A DNA stretch of 64,000 nucleotides from Allonocardiopsis opalescens (GTDB lineage: Bacteria; Actinomycetota; Actinomycetes; Streptosporangiales; Streptosporangiaceae). This document shows positions 8,966-16,995 of this stretch, one piece after another. Position numbers and translations under genes: made by a program. Where the stretch lies: contig NZ_PVZC01000007.1 in the NCBI RefSeq assembly GCF_003002095.1, forward strand, positions 1 through 64,000, read 5' to 3'. Under the pieces are notes generated by a model. It searched no databases and was not told the origin of the DNA. It saw nothing but the letters and a program-made list of their open reading frames with translations. Every line of letters begins with the position of its first letter. Position 1 is the first letter of the stretch.

Positions 8966-10462
8966 GTGGATTCAACCCCAACCTCATCCGCCGGCGGACA
9001 GCCGTCGGGCGAGGTCGCCGAGGAACGATTCTGGAAGGCGGGTCGGCTTGAGCCGATGCCGATCCGGAAGCTCCCCGACGCCCCACCGTCCATCCACCTG
9101 CTCGGTCCGACCATCTTCCTGGTCGCCCTGGGCGTCGGTATGGGCGAGTCGTACATGTGGCCGCGGCTCGTGCTGCTGTTCGGGCCCGAGATCCGCTGGC
9201 TGTTCCTGATCGGTGTGACCCTCCAGGCGTTCGTCATGCTGGAGATGTCCCGGTACGCCATGGCGACCGGCGAGAGCATCTTCTTCGGCGCCGCGCGGGT
9301 CTTCAAGCCACTCATGTGGTTCTTCTTCCTCACCGCGATCCTGGTCTACATCTGGCCGGGCCACCTCAGCGCGGGCGCCTCCGCGTTCGAGCGGGTGACG
9401 GGCATACCCTGGCAGGCCACGGCGGTCGCGGGCATGCTCTTGGTGGGTGTGGTCTTCACACTCGCCAAAGTGGTCTACAACCTGCTGGAGACGGTGCTGT
9501 CGATCTGTATCGGCCTGCTGGTGGTCGGTACCGCGGTCGTCGCCGCCATGGTCGGCAGCTTCGCCGACCTGACGAGCACCATCACCGGCATGTTCGCCTT
9601 CGGCTACGTGCCGGACGAGGCGCTGACCGCCGAGTGGTTCCCGGTGATCGTCGGTGCGCTCGCCTTCGCCGGCCCCTCGGGCATGCAGCAGATGTGGTAC
9701 ACGCTGCACCTGCGCGACAAGGGCGCGGGCATGGGCGCGCACATCCCGCGCATCCGCGGCCTGGTCAACGCCGACGAGCAGGAGAGCATGCCGTCGCGGG
9801 GCTTTATGTTCGACACCGAAGACCCCGAGGAGATGAAGAAGTGGAAGGGCTGGCGCCGCTGGGTCACCTACGACGCCCTCGTGATGTTCTGGGGCATCAC
9901 GATGCTGGTGACCATCTCCTTCACGGTGCTGGCGCAGGCGTCCGTCCGGTACGACCCGGGCGTCGCCGACCTGCTGCGGGCCGGTGACCGCGACGCGGCG
10001 CTGGACGCCATGGCGGGCTCCTTCGCCGCGGCGGGCAGCCCGATCCTGGGCACCGTCTTCTTCTGCTTCATCGCGCTGATCGGTCTGAACGCCACCCTGG
10101 GCCTGTTCGACTCCTTCTCCCGGGGCCAGGCGGACATGACCTTCTTCTTCGTGCCCGGCGCGAAGCGGTTCAGCATCTCGCAGCTCTACGCGTTCTTCCT
10201 GTGGGGTCTGATCCTCTTCGGCATCCTGGTGCTGCTGTTCGGTCCGGCCGACGGCCCGGCGGCGATCCTGGACACCCTGGCCTTCCTGTCGTCCTTCGCC
10301 ATGGGTGCCTACTGCGTTACCTTGCTGCTGGTGAACAACCTGACGCTGCCGAAGCCGATCCGGCCGAACATCTTCCAGAACGTGGTGCTGGCCCTCGCGG
10401 CCGTGTTCTACCTGGGCGCCCTGTTCTACAGCCTCTTCGCATTCGGGGTCGTGTTGGACTGA
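8966..10462 (+). CDS. Nramp/APC-superfamily membrane transporter lacking canonical metal motifs
   Basis: A 498-residue polytopic membrane protein with roughly 11-12 hydrophobic segments. It resembles the divergent Nramp-like branch (GPSGMQQMWYTLHLRDKGAG), but the canonical TM1 DPGN and TM6 MPH metal-binding motifs are absent; the corresponding segments read GVGMGESYMWP and AGPSGMQQMW. Transport of a divalent metal therefore cannot be assumed. Its operator places it in the oxalate regulon, so a carboxylate, metal-oxalate or counter-ion role is possible. The GTG at 8966 is chosen because GGAGGG lies eight bases upstream; frames open further upstream run through the operator. The stop overlaps the next gene by one base (TGATG). 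Confidence 0.7.
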   Translation: MDSTPTSSAGGQPSGEVAEERFWKAGRLEPMPIRKLPDAPPSIHLLGPTIFLVALGVGMGESYMWPRLVLLFGPEIRWLFLIGVTLQAFVMLEMSRYAMATGESIFFGAARVFKPLMWFFFLTAILVYIWPGHLSAGASAFERVTGIPWQATAVAGMLLVGVVFTLAKVVYNLLETVLSICIGLLVVGTAVVAAMVGSFADLTSTITGMFAFGYVPDEALTAEWFPVIVGALAFAGPSGMQQMWYTLHLRDKGAGMGAHIPRIRGLVNADEQESMPSRGFMFDTEDPEEMKKWKGWRRWVTYDALVMFWGITMLVTISFTVLAQASVRYDPGVADLLRAGDRDAALDAMAGSFAAAGSPILGTVFFCFIALIGLNATLGLFDSFSRGQADMTFFFVPGAKRFSISQLYAFFLWGLILFGILVLLFGPADGPAAILDTLAFLSSFAMGAYCVTLLLVNNLTLPKPIRPNIFQNVVLALAAVFYLGALFYSLFAFGVVLD

Positions 10463-11082
10463 TGACTACTCACCAACAGCGTCGGCAGGACGAGCGGCCC
10501 GCTCCGCCCGTGTCCCTGCGGGACGCCGTCGAAGTCGGACTGCCGGGCATCGCGATCGGTCTGTTCTGCGGCCTGTTCGCGGGCGTGATCACGCTGCTCG
10601 GCCCGCTGACCGCCGGGTACGCGGTGGCCAACGGCCTCGGGCTGGGCATCCCGCTGGCGCTGGCCGGCCTCGGCTACTGCGTGCTGCTGGCACGCGGGGT
10701 GTTCAAGGTCGGCACGGTGGCGCCGATGGCGGCCTACTGGGCCGCCGCCTTCCCGCTGGCTCGGCTGCTGCACGAGGCGACCTTGGCGGTGGTGTTCGGC
10801 TACGACGAAATGCTGAGCGAGCCGCTGTGGTCGTTCCTGCTGTTCCAGGCGATGCTCAGCATCGGCTTCACGATCGGCTTCCTCTGGTTGCACGAGCGGA
10901 TCGCCCCGCGCTTCCTGCTGTGGGCGCGGGTGCACAACCCGCTGGCGGGCGACCTCGCCGAACGCTACCTGGCGCATGCCGCGATCCAGGTGCGCCGCAA
11001 GGAGGCGCGCGAAGCACAGGACCGGGACGCCGCGCGGCGGGCCCGGGAGCGCAGGGCGGCGAAGAAGCCGTCCGTGCGTTGA
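10462..11082 (+). CDS. Hypothetical membrane protein paired with the Nramp-like transporter
   Basis: A 206-residue protein of unknown family with about five hydrophobic segments between residues 25 and 150 (first GLPGIAIGLFCGLFAGVITL). A strongly basic, Arg/Ala-rich cytoplasmic-type tail follows (about residues 180-206). The ATG shares its first base with the preceding TGA, so translation is coupled and the two products may form one transport system. No catalytic motif is visible. Confidence 0.7.
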   Translation: MTTHQQRRQDERPAPPVSLRDAVEVGLPGIAIGLFCGLFAGVITLLGPLTAGYAVANGLGLGIPLALAGLGYCVLLARGVFKVGTVAPMAAYWAAAFPLARLLHEATLAVVFGYDEMLSEPLWSFLLFQAMLSIGFTIGFLWLHERIAPRFLLWARVHNPLAGDLAERYLAHAAIQVRRKEAREAQDRDAARRARERRAAKKPSVR

Positions 11083-11203
11083 GCACCACCCGTCAATAAA
11101 CCGATACAGCACTGCTCACCGGGGCCGGGCCGATGCCGTCACACCGACGGCACCCGGCCCCGGCGGGCAGGTGCGCCAAGCTGCCGAACCCCAGGAGACA
11201 AGT

Positions 11204-12292
11204 GTGGATGTGCCTTTCTGGGTGTGGGCGACGACGATCGCCACGCTCCTCGCCGTCATCTGCTTCGACTTCTACCTCATCGTCCGCAATCCCCGCGAAC
11301 CCTCGATGCGAGAGTCGTCGATCTGGGTGTCCATTTACGTGTCCCTGGCGATCGCCTTCGGCATCGGCCTCAGCTTCTTCGCCGGCGGCGACCAGAGCCT
11401 CGACTTCTTCACCGGCTGGATCGTCGAGTACTCGCTGAGCGTGGACAACCTGTTCGTCTTCATCCTGATCCTCGGCTCCTTCGCCGTCCCGGCCGAGCAC
11501 CGCCAGCGCGTGCTGCTGGTCGGCATCGCGCTGGCGCTGATCTTCCGCGGCATCTTCATCGCGGTGGGCGCGGCGGCGGTCAACGCCTTCGCGTGGGTCT
11601 TCTTCATCTTCGGCGGCATCCTGCTGTGGACCGCCTGGCAGCTCATCGTCTCCCATGACGACGGGGACGAGGAGTACAAGGAGCCCGCGGTGGTCTCCTA
11701 CGTGCGCCGGGTGATGCCGACCACCGACCGCTACCACGGCGCCAAGCTGACCGTCCGGCTGGACGGCAAGCGCTTCGCCACCCCGCTGCTGATCGTCATG
11801 ATCGCGGTGGGCATGACCGACATCCTGTTCGCGCTGGACTCGATCCCGGCGATCTTCGGGATCACCCAGGAGCCCTACCTGGTGTTCACCGCGAACGCCT
11901 TCGCGCTGATGGGCCTGCGGCAGCTCTACTTCCTCATCGGCGGCCTGCTCAACAAGCTGGTCTACCTGAGCAAGGGGCTGGCGATCATCCTCGCCTTCAT
12001 CGGCGTGAAGCTCGTGCTGCACGCCATGCACACCTCGCTGCACTGGCCGGTGCCGGAGATCGACACCCTGACCTCCCTGGGCGTCATCATCGGCGTGCTG
12101 ACCGTCACGACCGTGCTCAGCCTGATGAAGGCGCGCAGGGACGAGCGGGAGGCGGCCGCCGCCGCACCGGCGGCGGACCGGCCCGGCGACTACCCGGCCG
12201 AGGTGGCGGACATGGACTCCGACACCCCGCCGGGCGGCACGTCGAACCGCTTCAGCCGCGACGACGAGGCGGAGCCCAGCGAGCGGCGCTGA
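11204..12292 (+). CDS. TerC/Alx-family integral membrane protein
   Basis: A 362-residue protein with about nine membrane segments and the TerC family core EYSLSVDNLFVFILIL near residue 75, a second acidic segment DILFALDSIPAIFGI, and an acidic hydrophilic C-terminal tail. TerC/Alx proteins are linked to tellurite resistance and manganese export; the acidic intramembrane residues needed for metal handling are present. The start is GTG 11204, after AGGAGA. A longer in-frame reading into the previous gene has no support. No regulon operator is seen in the 121-base gap before it, so it may be a neighbour rather than part of oxalate catabolism. Confidence 0.85.
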   Translation: MDVPFWVWATTIATLLAVICFDFYLIVRNPREPSMRESSIWVSIYVSLAIAFGIGLSFFAGGDQSLDFFTGWIVEYSLSVDNLFVFILILGSFAVPAEHRQRVLLVGIALALIFRGIFIAVGAAAVNAFAWVFFIFGGILLWTAWQLIVSHDDGDEEYKEPAVVSYVRRVMPTTDRYHGAKLTVRLDGKRFATPLLIVMIAVGMTDILFALDSIPAIFGITQEPYLVFTANAFALMGLRQLYFLIGGLLNKLVYLSKGLAIILAFIGVKLVLHAMHTSLHWPVPEIDTLTSLGVIIGVLTVTTVLSLMKARRDEREAAAAAPAADRPGDYPAEVADMDSDTPPGGTSNRFSRDDEAEPSERR

Positions 12293-12312
12293 GCCGCCCG
12301 CCCTCCCCTACT

Positions 12313-12362
12313 CCCTTACCGGTTCCGGCCCGCCATCGCCCGCGCGCCGGAACCGGTAAGGG
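12313..12362. terminator. Inverted repeat downstream of the terC-like gene
   Basis: A perfect 17-bp inverted repeat (12313-12329 with 12346-12362), loop 16 bases, in the gap between convergent genes. Confidence 0.7.
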
Positions 12363-12382
12363 TCGCACCACGGGCCCGACAC

Positions 12383-12423
12383 ACGACGGCGGCCCCGGGC
12401 ATCGCGCCCGGGGCCGCCGTCGT
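12383..12423. terminator. Strong bidirectional terminator hairpin
   Basis: A perfect 18-bp GC-rich stem (12383-12400 with 12406-12423) with a five-base loop, 16 bases before the stop codon of the convergent flavin-type gene. It probably serves both directions. Confidence 0.8.
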
Positions 12424-12438
12424 CGCTGTGCGGCGCCG

Positions 12439-13371
12439 TCAGCCGGCGCCCGGGGCCAGCGCCGCCATGATCTCCCCGGCGCGATCGGCGGCCGCCTCCT
12501 CCGACACCTTCGGGTGGCCGACGGCGGGGTCCCAGTTGAGGTCGTAGTACAGCTCGGTGACGCCCTGCTCGGCCAGCCAGGCGGCGTCCTCGCGGATCAG
12601 TTCGTAGGAGCCCGACAGCCGCAGCCGCCGCCCGTCGGGGCCGGGCACGCCCGCGCCACCCGGCTCGGCGCGCACCACGCCGCGCACCACCACCCGGACC
12701 GCGTCGGGGTCGCGGCCCGCGTCGGCGGCGGCCTGCTTGACGATCGCGATGCCCTCGCCGATGCGGTCCAGGTCGGTGGCGCTGCGGCTCATCCACCCGG
12801 AGGCCAGCCGCCCGGCCCGGCGCAGCGCGGCGGGCACCGCCCCGCCCAGCAGCACCGGCGGGCCGCCGGGCTGCACCGGCTTGGGCTGCATCGCGGCCGG
12901 CGGCACCGTGTAGAACTCGCCCTCGAAGGAGCTGATCTCGTCGTTCCAGAGCGTGTCCAGCACCCGCAGGTACTCCTCCGCGCGGGCGCCGCGCCGCTTC
13001 GGCACGGCGCCGGTGGCGGCGAACTCGACCGGCGACCAGCCGATGCCGAGGCCCAGGTCGAGGCGGCCGTTACTGAGCACGTCCAGGGTGGACGCCTGTT
13101 TCGCCAGGTAGACGGGTGAGACGAAGGGGAGGTTCACCAGCGCCACCCCCAGCCGGATGCGCTTGGTGATCCCGGCGGCGAAGCCGAGCGCCACCAGGGG
13201 GTCCAGCACGCTGCGGTACACCGGGGCGACCTCGTCGCCCTCGGCCACCAGCAGCCGGTGGAAGGTCCACAGCGAGTCGTAGCCAAGTGCTTCGGCCCGA
13301 ATCGCGAAGTCCGCGAGGCCGCGAGGCGTCGCCCATGCGCCGGCCACCGGCGCTCCGAATCCGATCTTCAT
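12439..13371 (-). CDS. LLM-class (luciferase-like) F420/FMN-dependent oxidoreductase
   Basis: A 310-residue TIM-barrel protein of the luciferase-like family. It begins MKIGFGAPVAGAWATP, with ALGYDSLWTFHRLL and LGLGIGWSPVEFAATGAVPKRRG typical of F420-dependent actinobacterial members, and LLGGAVPAALRRAGRLASGW in the C-terminal half. The substrate cannot be read from the sequence. It follows gntR in the same direction with a 184-base gap containing a 10-bp hairpin, so cotranscription is uncertain. Its tie to oxalate metabolism is positional only. Confidence 0.85.
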   Translation of the reverse strand: MKIGFGAPVAGAWATPRGLADFAIRAEALGYDSLWTFHRLLVAEGDEVAPVYRSVLDPLVALGFAAGITKRIRLGVALVNLPFVSPVYLAKQASTLDVLSNGRLDLGLGIGWSPVEFAATGAVPKRRGARAEEYLRVLDTLWNDEISSFEGEFYTVPPAAMQPKPVQPGGPPVLLGGAVPAALRRAGRLASGWMSRSATDLDRIGEGIAIVKQAAADAGRDPDAVRVVVRGVVRAEPGGAGVPGPDGRRLRLSGSYELIREDAAWLAEQGVTELYYDLNWDPAVGHPKVSEEAAADRAGEIMAALAPGAG

Positions 13372-13423
13372 GAGGGCAAGCTACCCGTCCCGTGTTGAAC
13401 GGGCCTGGAACCGTTGATCATTC

Positions 13424-13449
13424 CGCCCGGACCTCGTGCGGTCCGGGCG
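13424..13449 (-). terminator. Possible terminator after gntR
   Basis: A 10-bp GC-rich inverted repeat (13424-13433 with 13440-13449) with a six-base loop lies downstream of the gntR stop codon. No U-run follows. Confidence 0.4.
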
Positions 13450-13555
13450 AATCGTGCCGGTCGAACCACCGACGGTAGCGGCGCAGCCGCTCCCGGCGCG
13501 GTGCCGGGACCGGATGCGTGCGCTGGGCCGTCGCGGGGACGCTCGGCGGCGGCCG

Positions 13556-14254
13556 CTAGACTCCGGCCGCCTCCACGCCGGCGCCGTCGACCTGCTCGTG
13601 GTAGGTGCGGCGGGTGTTCTCGGTGTGGTCGCGCATCACCCGGCGGGCGGCGTCGGCATCGCCCTCGGCGATGGCCTCGATCAGTTTGGCGTGCTCCTCC
13701 CAGGAGCGGCGGCCGCGCAGCCGGGCGACGGGGGCGTAGTACCAGCGGACCCTGCGGTCGACCTGGGCGGCCAGCTCGGCCAGCACGGCGTTGTCCGACA
13801 GCTGCACGACGTGCATGTGGAAGTCGGCGTTGGCCAGCACGACGGCGTCGACATCGCCGGCCTCGACGGCGGCCACGCCCGCGTCCCACAGCTCGCGGAG
13901 CCGGGCCAGGCCCTCCTCGGTGCGGTTCACCGCGGCCAGCCCGGCCGACTCGGTCTCCAGCAGGGCGCGTACCGCGAGGAGCTGGTCGGCCTCCTTCTCG
14001 GTGGGGGTGTGCACGAAGGCGCCGTAGCCGGGGCGCAGGTCGACCCAGCCCTCGGTGCTCAGCCGCTGCAGCGCCTCGCGCACCGGCTGGCGGGACACGC
14101 CCAGCTGCATCGCCAGCTCGCTCTCCACCAGGTGCTGGCCGGGCTGCAGCTCGCGCATGATGATCAGTTCGAGCAGCGCCTCGTAGACGCCCTCGCGCAG
14201 CGGCACCGGCCGCTGGATCCGATTCGAGCCTTTGGCCAGGGGCGAAGATGGCAT
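13556..14254 (-). CDS. GntR-family (FCD subfamily) transcriptional regulator, probable oxalate-regulon controller
   Basis: A 232-residue protein. Residues about 20-90 form the GntR winged helix (VYEALLELIIMRELQPGQHL, then SRQPVREALQRLSTEGWV), followed by an all-helical FCD domain. Its metal/effector His-Asp set is visible in NADFHMHVVQLSDN, the Glu-His pair of SWEEH and the MRDHTENTR segment. FCD regulators usually bind a carboxylic acid and a short palindrome, which fits the 13-bp operator found across the island and an oxalate-derived effector (inference). The ATG at 14254 follows CTGGAG; a longer reading to 14341 lacks support. An operator-like site lies between it and selD, suggesting autoregulation. 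No other regulator gene is in the island. Confidence 0.85.
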   Translation of the reverse strand: MPSSPLAKGSNRIQRPVPLREGVYEALLELIIMRELQPGQHLVESELAMQLGVSRQPVREALQRLSTEGWVDLRPGYGAFVHTPTEKEADQLLAVRALLETESAGLAAVNRTEEGLARLRELWDAGVAAVEAGDVDAVVLANADFHMHVVQLSDNAVLAELAAQVDRRVRWYYAPVARLRGRRSWEEHAKLIEAIAEGDADAARRVMRDHTENTRRTYHEQVDGAGVEAAGV

Positions 14255-14383
14255 GGGTGTCAACTCCAGATGATCGCTTCCGCGGTCACCGCGCCGTGTC
14301 GGCTGCCGGGCACCGTGCCCACGAGCGGCGGCGTACAGCACCGTACAGAACCAGATCGAGCCGCGCCGCCGGGATTGTTTGTT

Positions 14384-14396
14384 GTCTACAGTGTAC
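14384..14396. promoter_or_regulatory. Operator-like site in the gntR-selD intergenic region
   Basis: GTCTAC-A-GTGTAC, two mismatches to GYATAC-N-GTATRC, embedded in a T-rich stretch (14375-14392), 130 bases upstream of gntR. Candidate autoregulatory site. Confidence 0.5.
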
Positions 14397-14484
14397 CGGT
14401 GCTACCTCGGAAATGACGCGCTCCGAGACCGGATATGTCGATGCGTGACGTGTTCCATGCCGATGGCAGAACCCGGACACGGCG

Positions 14485-14497
14485 GCATACTGTAGGC
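14485..14497 (+). promoter_or_regulatory. Oxalate-regulon operator overlapping the selD promoter
   Basis: GCATAC-T-GTAGGC, one mismatch to the consensus, only three bases before the selD ATG. The internal TACTGT (14488-14493) is placed as a -10 box for a transcript starting at or near the ATG, so selD mRNA may be leaderless. Confidence 0.6.
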
Positions 14498-14500
14498 CAC

Positions 14501-15514
14501 ATGACGCAGACGCAGGCCGCGGCCCCGATCCGGCTCACCCAGTACGCCCACGGCGGCGGGTGCGCGTGCAAGATCCCGCCCGGCGAGTTGGAGTCCGTCG
14601 TGTCGGGTCTGGTGGGCCGGCACCCCGCGAAGGCCCCCGGGGAGCTGATCGTGGGCTTGGACGACGGCGACGACGCGGCGGTCGTGCGGGTGGCCGGCGG
14701 GCGCGCCCTGGTCGCCACCGCCGACTTCTTCACCCCCGTGGTGGACGATCCCTACACCTGGGGCAGGATCGCCGCCACCAACGCGCTCTCCGACGTCTAC
14801 GCGGTGGGCGGCGAGCCGGTGATCGCGGTGAACCTGCTCGGCTGGCCGCGCGACGTGCTCTCCTTCGAGCTGGCCGCCGAGGTGCTGCGGGGCGGTCTGG
14901 AGGCGGCGCACGCCGCCGACTGCCACGTCGCCGGCGGCCACAGCGTGGACGACCCCGAGCCCAAGTACGGCATGGCCGTCACCGGCATCGCCGACCCCGG
15001 CCGGCTGCTGCGCATCGACGCGGCCGCCCCCGGCCTGCCGCTGTCGCTGACCAAGCCCCTGGGCGTGGGCGTGCTCAACAACCGGCACAAGGCGACCGGC
15101 GAGGTCTTCGAGGAGGCCGTGGCCGCGATGACGGCCCTCAACCGCGACGCCTCGCGCGCCGCGCTGGCCGCCGGGGTCCGGGCCGCCACCGACGTCACCG
15201 GCTTCGGGCTGCTCGGCCACCTCTACAAGATGGCCCGCGCCAGCGGGGTGACCGCCGTGGTCGACTCCGCCGCCGTGCCCTACATCCTCGGCGCCCGCGA
15301 CGCCGTCCGCGAGGGCTACGTCTCCGGCGGCACCCGCCGCAACCTGGACTGGGTGGCCCCGCACACCGAGTTCGGCGCCGCCTCCGAGACCGACCGGCTG
15401 CTGCTGGCCGACGCCCAGACCTCGGGCGGCCTGCTGCTCGCCGGCGAGGTGCCGGGCGCGCCGGTCATCGGCGAACTGGTGCCGGCCGGCGAGTACCCGC
15501 TGGTGGTCCGCTAG
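14501..15514 (+). CDS. selD: Selenophosphate synthetase (selenide, water dikinase)
   Basis: A 337-residue AIR-synthase-like ATP enzyme that makes selenophosphate, the selenium donor for Sec-tRNA. The catalytic region is HGGGCACKIPP, with Cys21/Cys23 and Lys24; Cys replaces the Sec found in some SelD proteins. DDGDDAAVV and ATNALSDVYAVGG are the metal/ATP-binding segments, and TGFGLLGHLYKMARASGV is conserved. It is a rare gene in this phylum and here directly serves the Sec-formate dehydrogenase 2.5 kb downstream, under the same operator. ATG 14501 is chosen although it lacks a clear ribosome site; an in-frame ATG at 14435 would run through the operator. The stop overlaps the convergent moeA stop in CTAG. 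Confidence 0.93.
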   Translation: MTQTQAAAPIRLTQYAHGGGCACKIPPGELESVVSGLVGRHPAKAPGELIVGLDDGDDAAVVRVAGGRALVATADFFTPVVDDPYTWGRIAATNALSDVYAVGGEPVIAVNLLGWPRDVLSFELAAEVLRGGLEAAHAADCHVAGGHSVDDPEPKYGMAVTGIADPGRLLRIDAAAPGLPLSLTKPLGVGVLNNRHKATGEVFEEAVAAMTALNRDASRAALAAGVRAATDVTGFGLLGHLYKMARASGVTAVVDSAAVPYILGARDAVREGYVSGGTRRNLDWVAPHTEFGAASETDRLLLADAQTSGGLLLAGEVPGAPVIGELVPAGEYPLVVR

Positions 15515-16737
15515 CCCGGGAGCGGCAGCAGCTCGGCCTCTCCGTCCCCCGGCGTCCAGCCGGGCGGGACGACCGCCAGCGCGTCGGCCAGTGCGGCGCC
15601 CCACAGCACGCCGGGTCGGTCGTGGCCGACGGGTACCGCGCGGCCGTCCGCCAACCGCACCGCCACCAGCCGGGTGTCGGCGGGGTGGGCGCGCACCGAT
15701 TCCGGCAGCGGCGCGGTGCGCCACACCCCGGCGGGCGGGCGCCCGGCCAGGCCGCGCAGCACCGGCACCAGCAGGGTGACGGCGGCGCCCAGGGCGGCGT
15801 AGGGATTGCCCGGCAGCCCGATCACCACGGCGTCGCGGCCGCCGCCGCGGGGCAGCCGGCCGAGCAGCTGGGGGTGGCCGGGGCGCACCGCGACGCCGTC
15901 GACCGCGATCTCGGCGCCCAGCTCGGCCAGCGCGGCGCGCAGATGGTCGGCGGGTCCGGCCGAGGAGGCGCCGCAGACCACCACCACGTCGGCCGCGCGG
16001 CAGGAGGCGACGGCGTCGACCATGGCGGCGTAGGTGTCGGGCACGTAGCGCACCGGCTCGGCCGCTCCCCCGGCCCAGGCGGTGAGGCCGGGCAGCAGCG
16101 GCCCGACGGCGTCGCGCACCAGTCCGGGCGCCGGCCGCCCAGAGGTGGCGAGCTCGTCGCCGGTGACCAGCACGGACACCCGGGGGCGGCGCACGGACAG
16201 GGCGTCGTGGCCCAGCGCGGCGGCCAGGCCCAGCACGGCGGGGGTCACGGCCGCGCCGGCCGGCAGCACCCGCTCACCCTCGGCGCAGTCCTCGCCGCGC
16301 CGCCGGACGTGCCGCCCGGGTTCGGCCTCGCCGCGCACGGTGTCGCCATCGCGGTCGGCGTACTCGTAGGGCAGGACCGCCTCGGTGCCCTGCGGCGCGG
16401 GGGCGCCGGTGGCGATCTCCACGCACTCCCCCGCCCGCAGCGGCCCCGGGGCGCCCTCCCCGGCCAGCACGCGGCCGGTGATCCGCCACGGCCCCGCGCC
16501 GGCCACGGCGTAGCCGTCCATGGCGGCGGCGTCGTGGCCGGGGAGCCCGGTCAGCGCGTACAGCGGCTCGGCGAGGGTGGCGCCGGCCGCGTCGGCCAGC
16601 GGGACCCTGGCGGGGGCGGCCGGCCGTGCGCGCTCGGCCAGCCGGACGGCGGCGGCGCGGGCCTGGGGCCAGGTGGTGCCGGCGTGCCGGTGGCCGGCTC
16701 GGCCGCTTCGGGGGTGCCCGGACTCGATCACTTCCAC
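15511..16737 (-). CDS. moeA: Molybdopterin molybdenumtransferase
   Basis: A 408-residue MoeA that inserts molybdate into adenylylated molybdopterin; Mo/W-bis-MGD is needed by the formate dehydrogenase nearby. Motifs: GLPGHDAAAMDGYAV, VEIATGAPAPQGTEAVLPYE, VLVTGDEL, a degenerate SAG region (CGASSAGPADH) and GLPGNPYAALGA. The start is taken as GTG 16737 with GGGAG five bases upstream; GTG 16731 is close, and a longer reading to 16902 has no family support. It lies opposite selD, the stops sharing CTAG. No operator is seen immediately before the gene; the nearest is panE's divergent site at 16954, which could serve both. Confidence 0.9.
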   Translation of the reverse strand: MEVIESGHPRSGRAGHRHAGTTWPQARAAAVRLAERARPAAPARVPLADAAGATLAEPLYALTGLPGHDAAAMDGYAVAGAGPWRITGRVLAGEGAPGPLRAGECVEIATGAPAPQGTEAVLPYEYADRDGDTVRGEAEPGRHVRRRGEDCAEGERVLPAGAAVTPAVLGLAAALGHDALSVRRPRVSVLVTGDELATSGRPAPGLVRDAVGPLLPGLTAWAGGAAEPVRYVPDTYAAMVDAVASCRAADVVVVCGASSAGPADHLRAALAELGAEIAVDGVAVRPGHPQLLGRLPRGGGRDAVVIGLPGNPYAALGAAVTLLVPVLRGLAGRPPAGVWRTAPLPESVRAHPADTRLVAVRLADGRAVPVGHDRPGVLWGAALADALAVVPPGWTPGDGEAELLPLPG

Positions 16738-16953
16738 CTGCGCTCCCGGATGGTCGAAAGGTCCCTCGATTGTCCACGACGCCCGCGGGGCCACCCGCGC
16801 ACCGGACGCTTCCTCCGGAGCACCTGCCCTGATTCCCGCCGCGCTCCGGCGACACGCCCGGCCACGGAGGCGTCGAACAGTCGCTGACCTGCTCTTGTGC
16901 ATCCCTTCACAATTTACGTGTGACCCAAGTCTCGCCAGGATGGCCTGCGTGTA

Positions 16954-16966
16954 GCATACTGTACAC
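16954..16966. promoter_or_regulatory. Oxalate-regulon operator in the moeA-panE divergent region
   Basis: GCATAC-T-GTACAC, one mismatch to consensus, 30 bases before panE. TACTGT within it fits a -10 box for panE. It lies between divergent genes and might also influence moeA. Confidence 0.65.
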
Positions 16967-16995
16967 AGAATTCAGTTCTCGAGGACGGAGTTCAC

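Noticed and set aside
6627-9086. Very long antisense open frames opposite the acyl-CoA synthetase and elsewhere
   Set aside because: They arise from high G+C codon bias in the true genes; their products are low-complexity Arg/Ala/Gly/Asp-rich and match no family.
14333-14348. GTACAG direct repeat upstream of gntR as an operator
   Set aside because: It is a direct, not inverted, repeat and does not match the GYATAC-N-GTATRC pattern.
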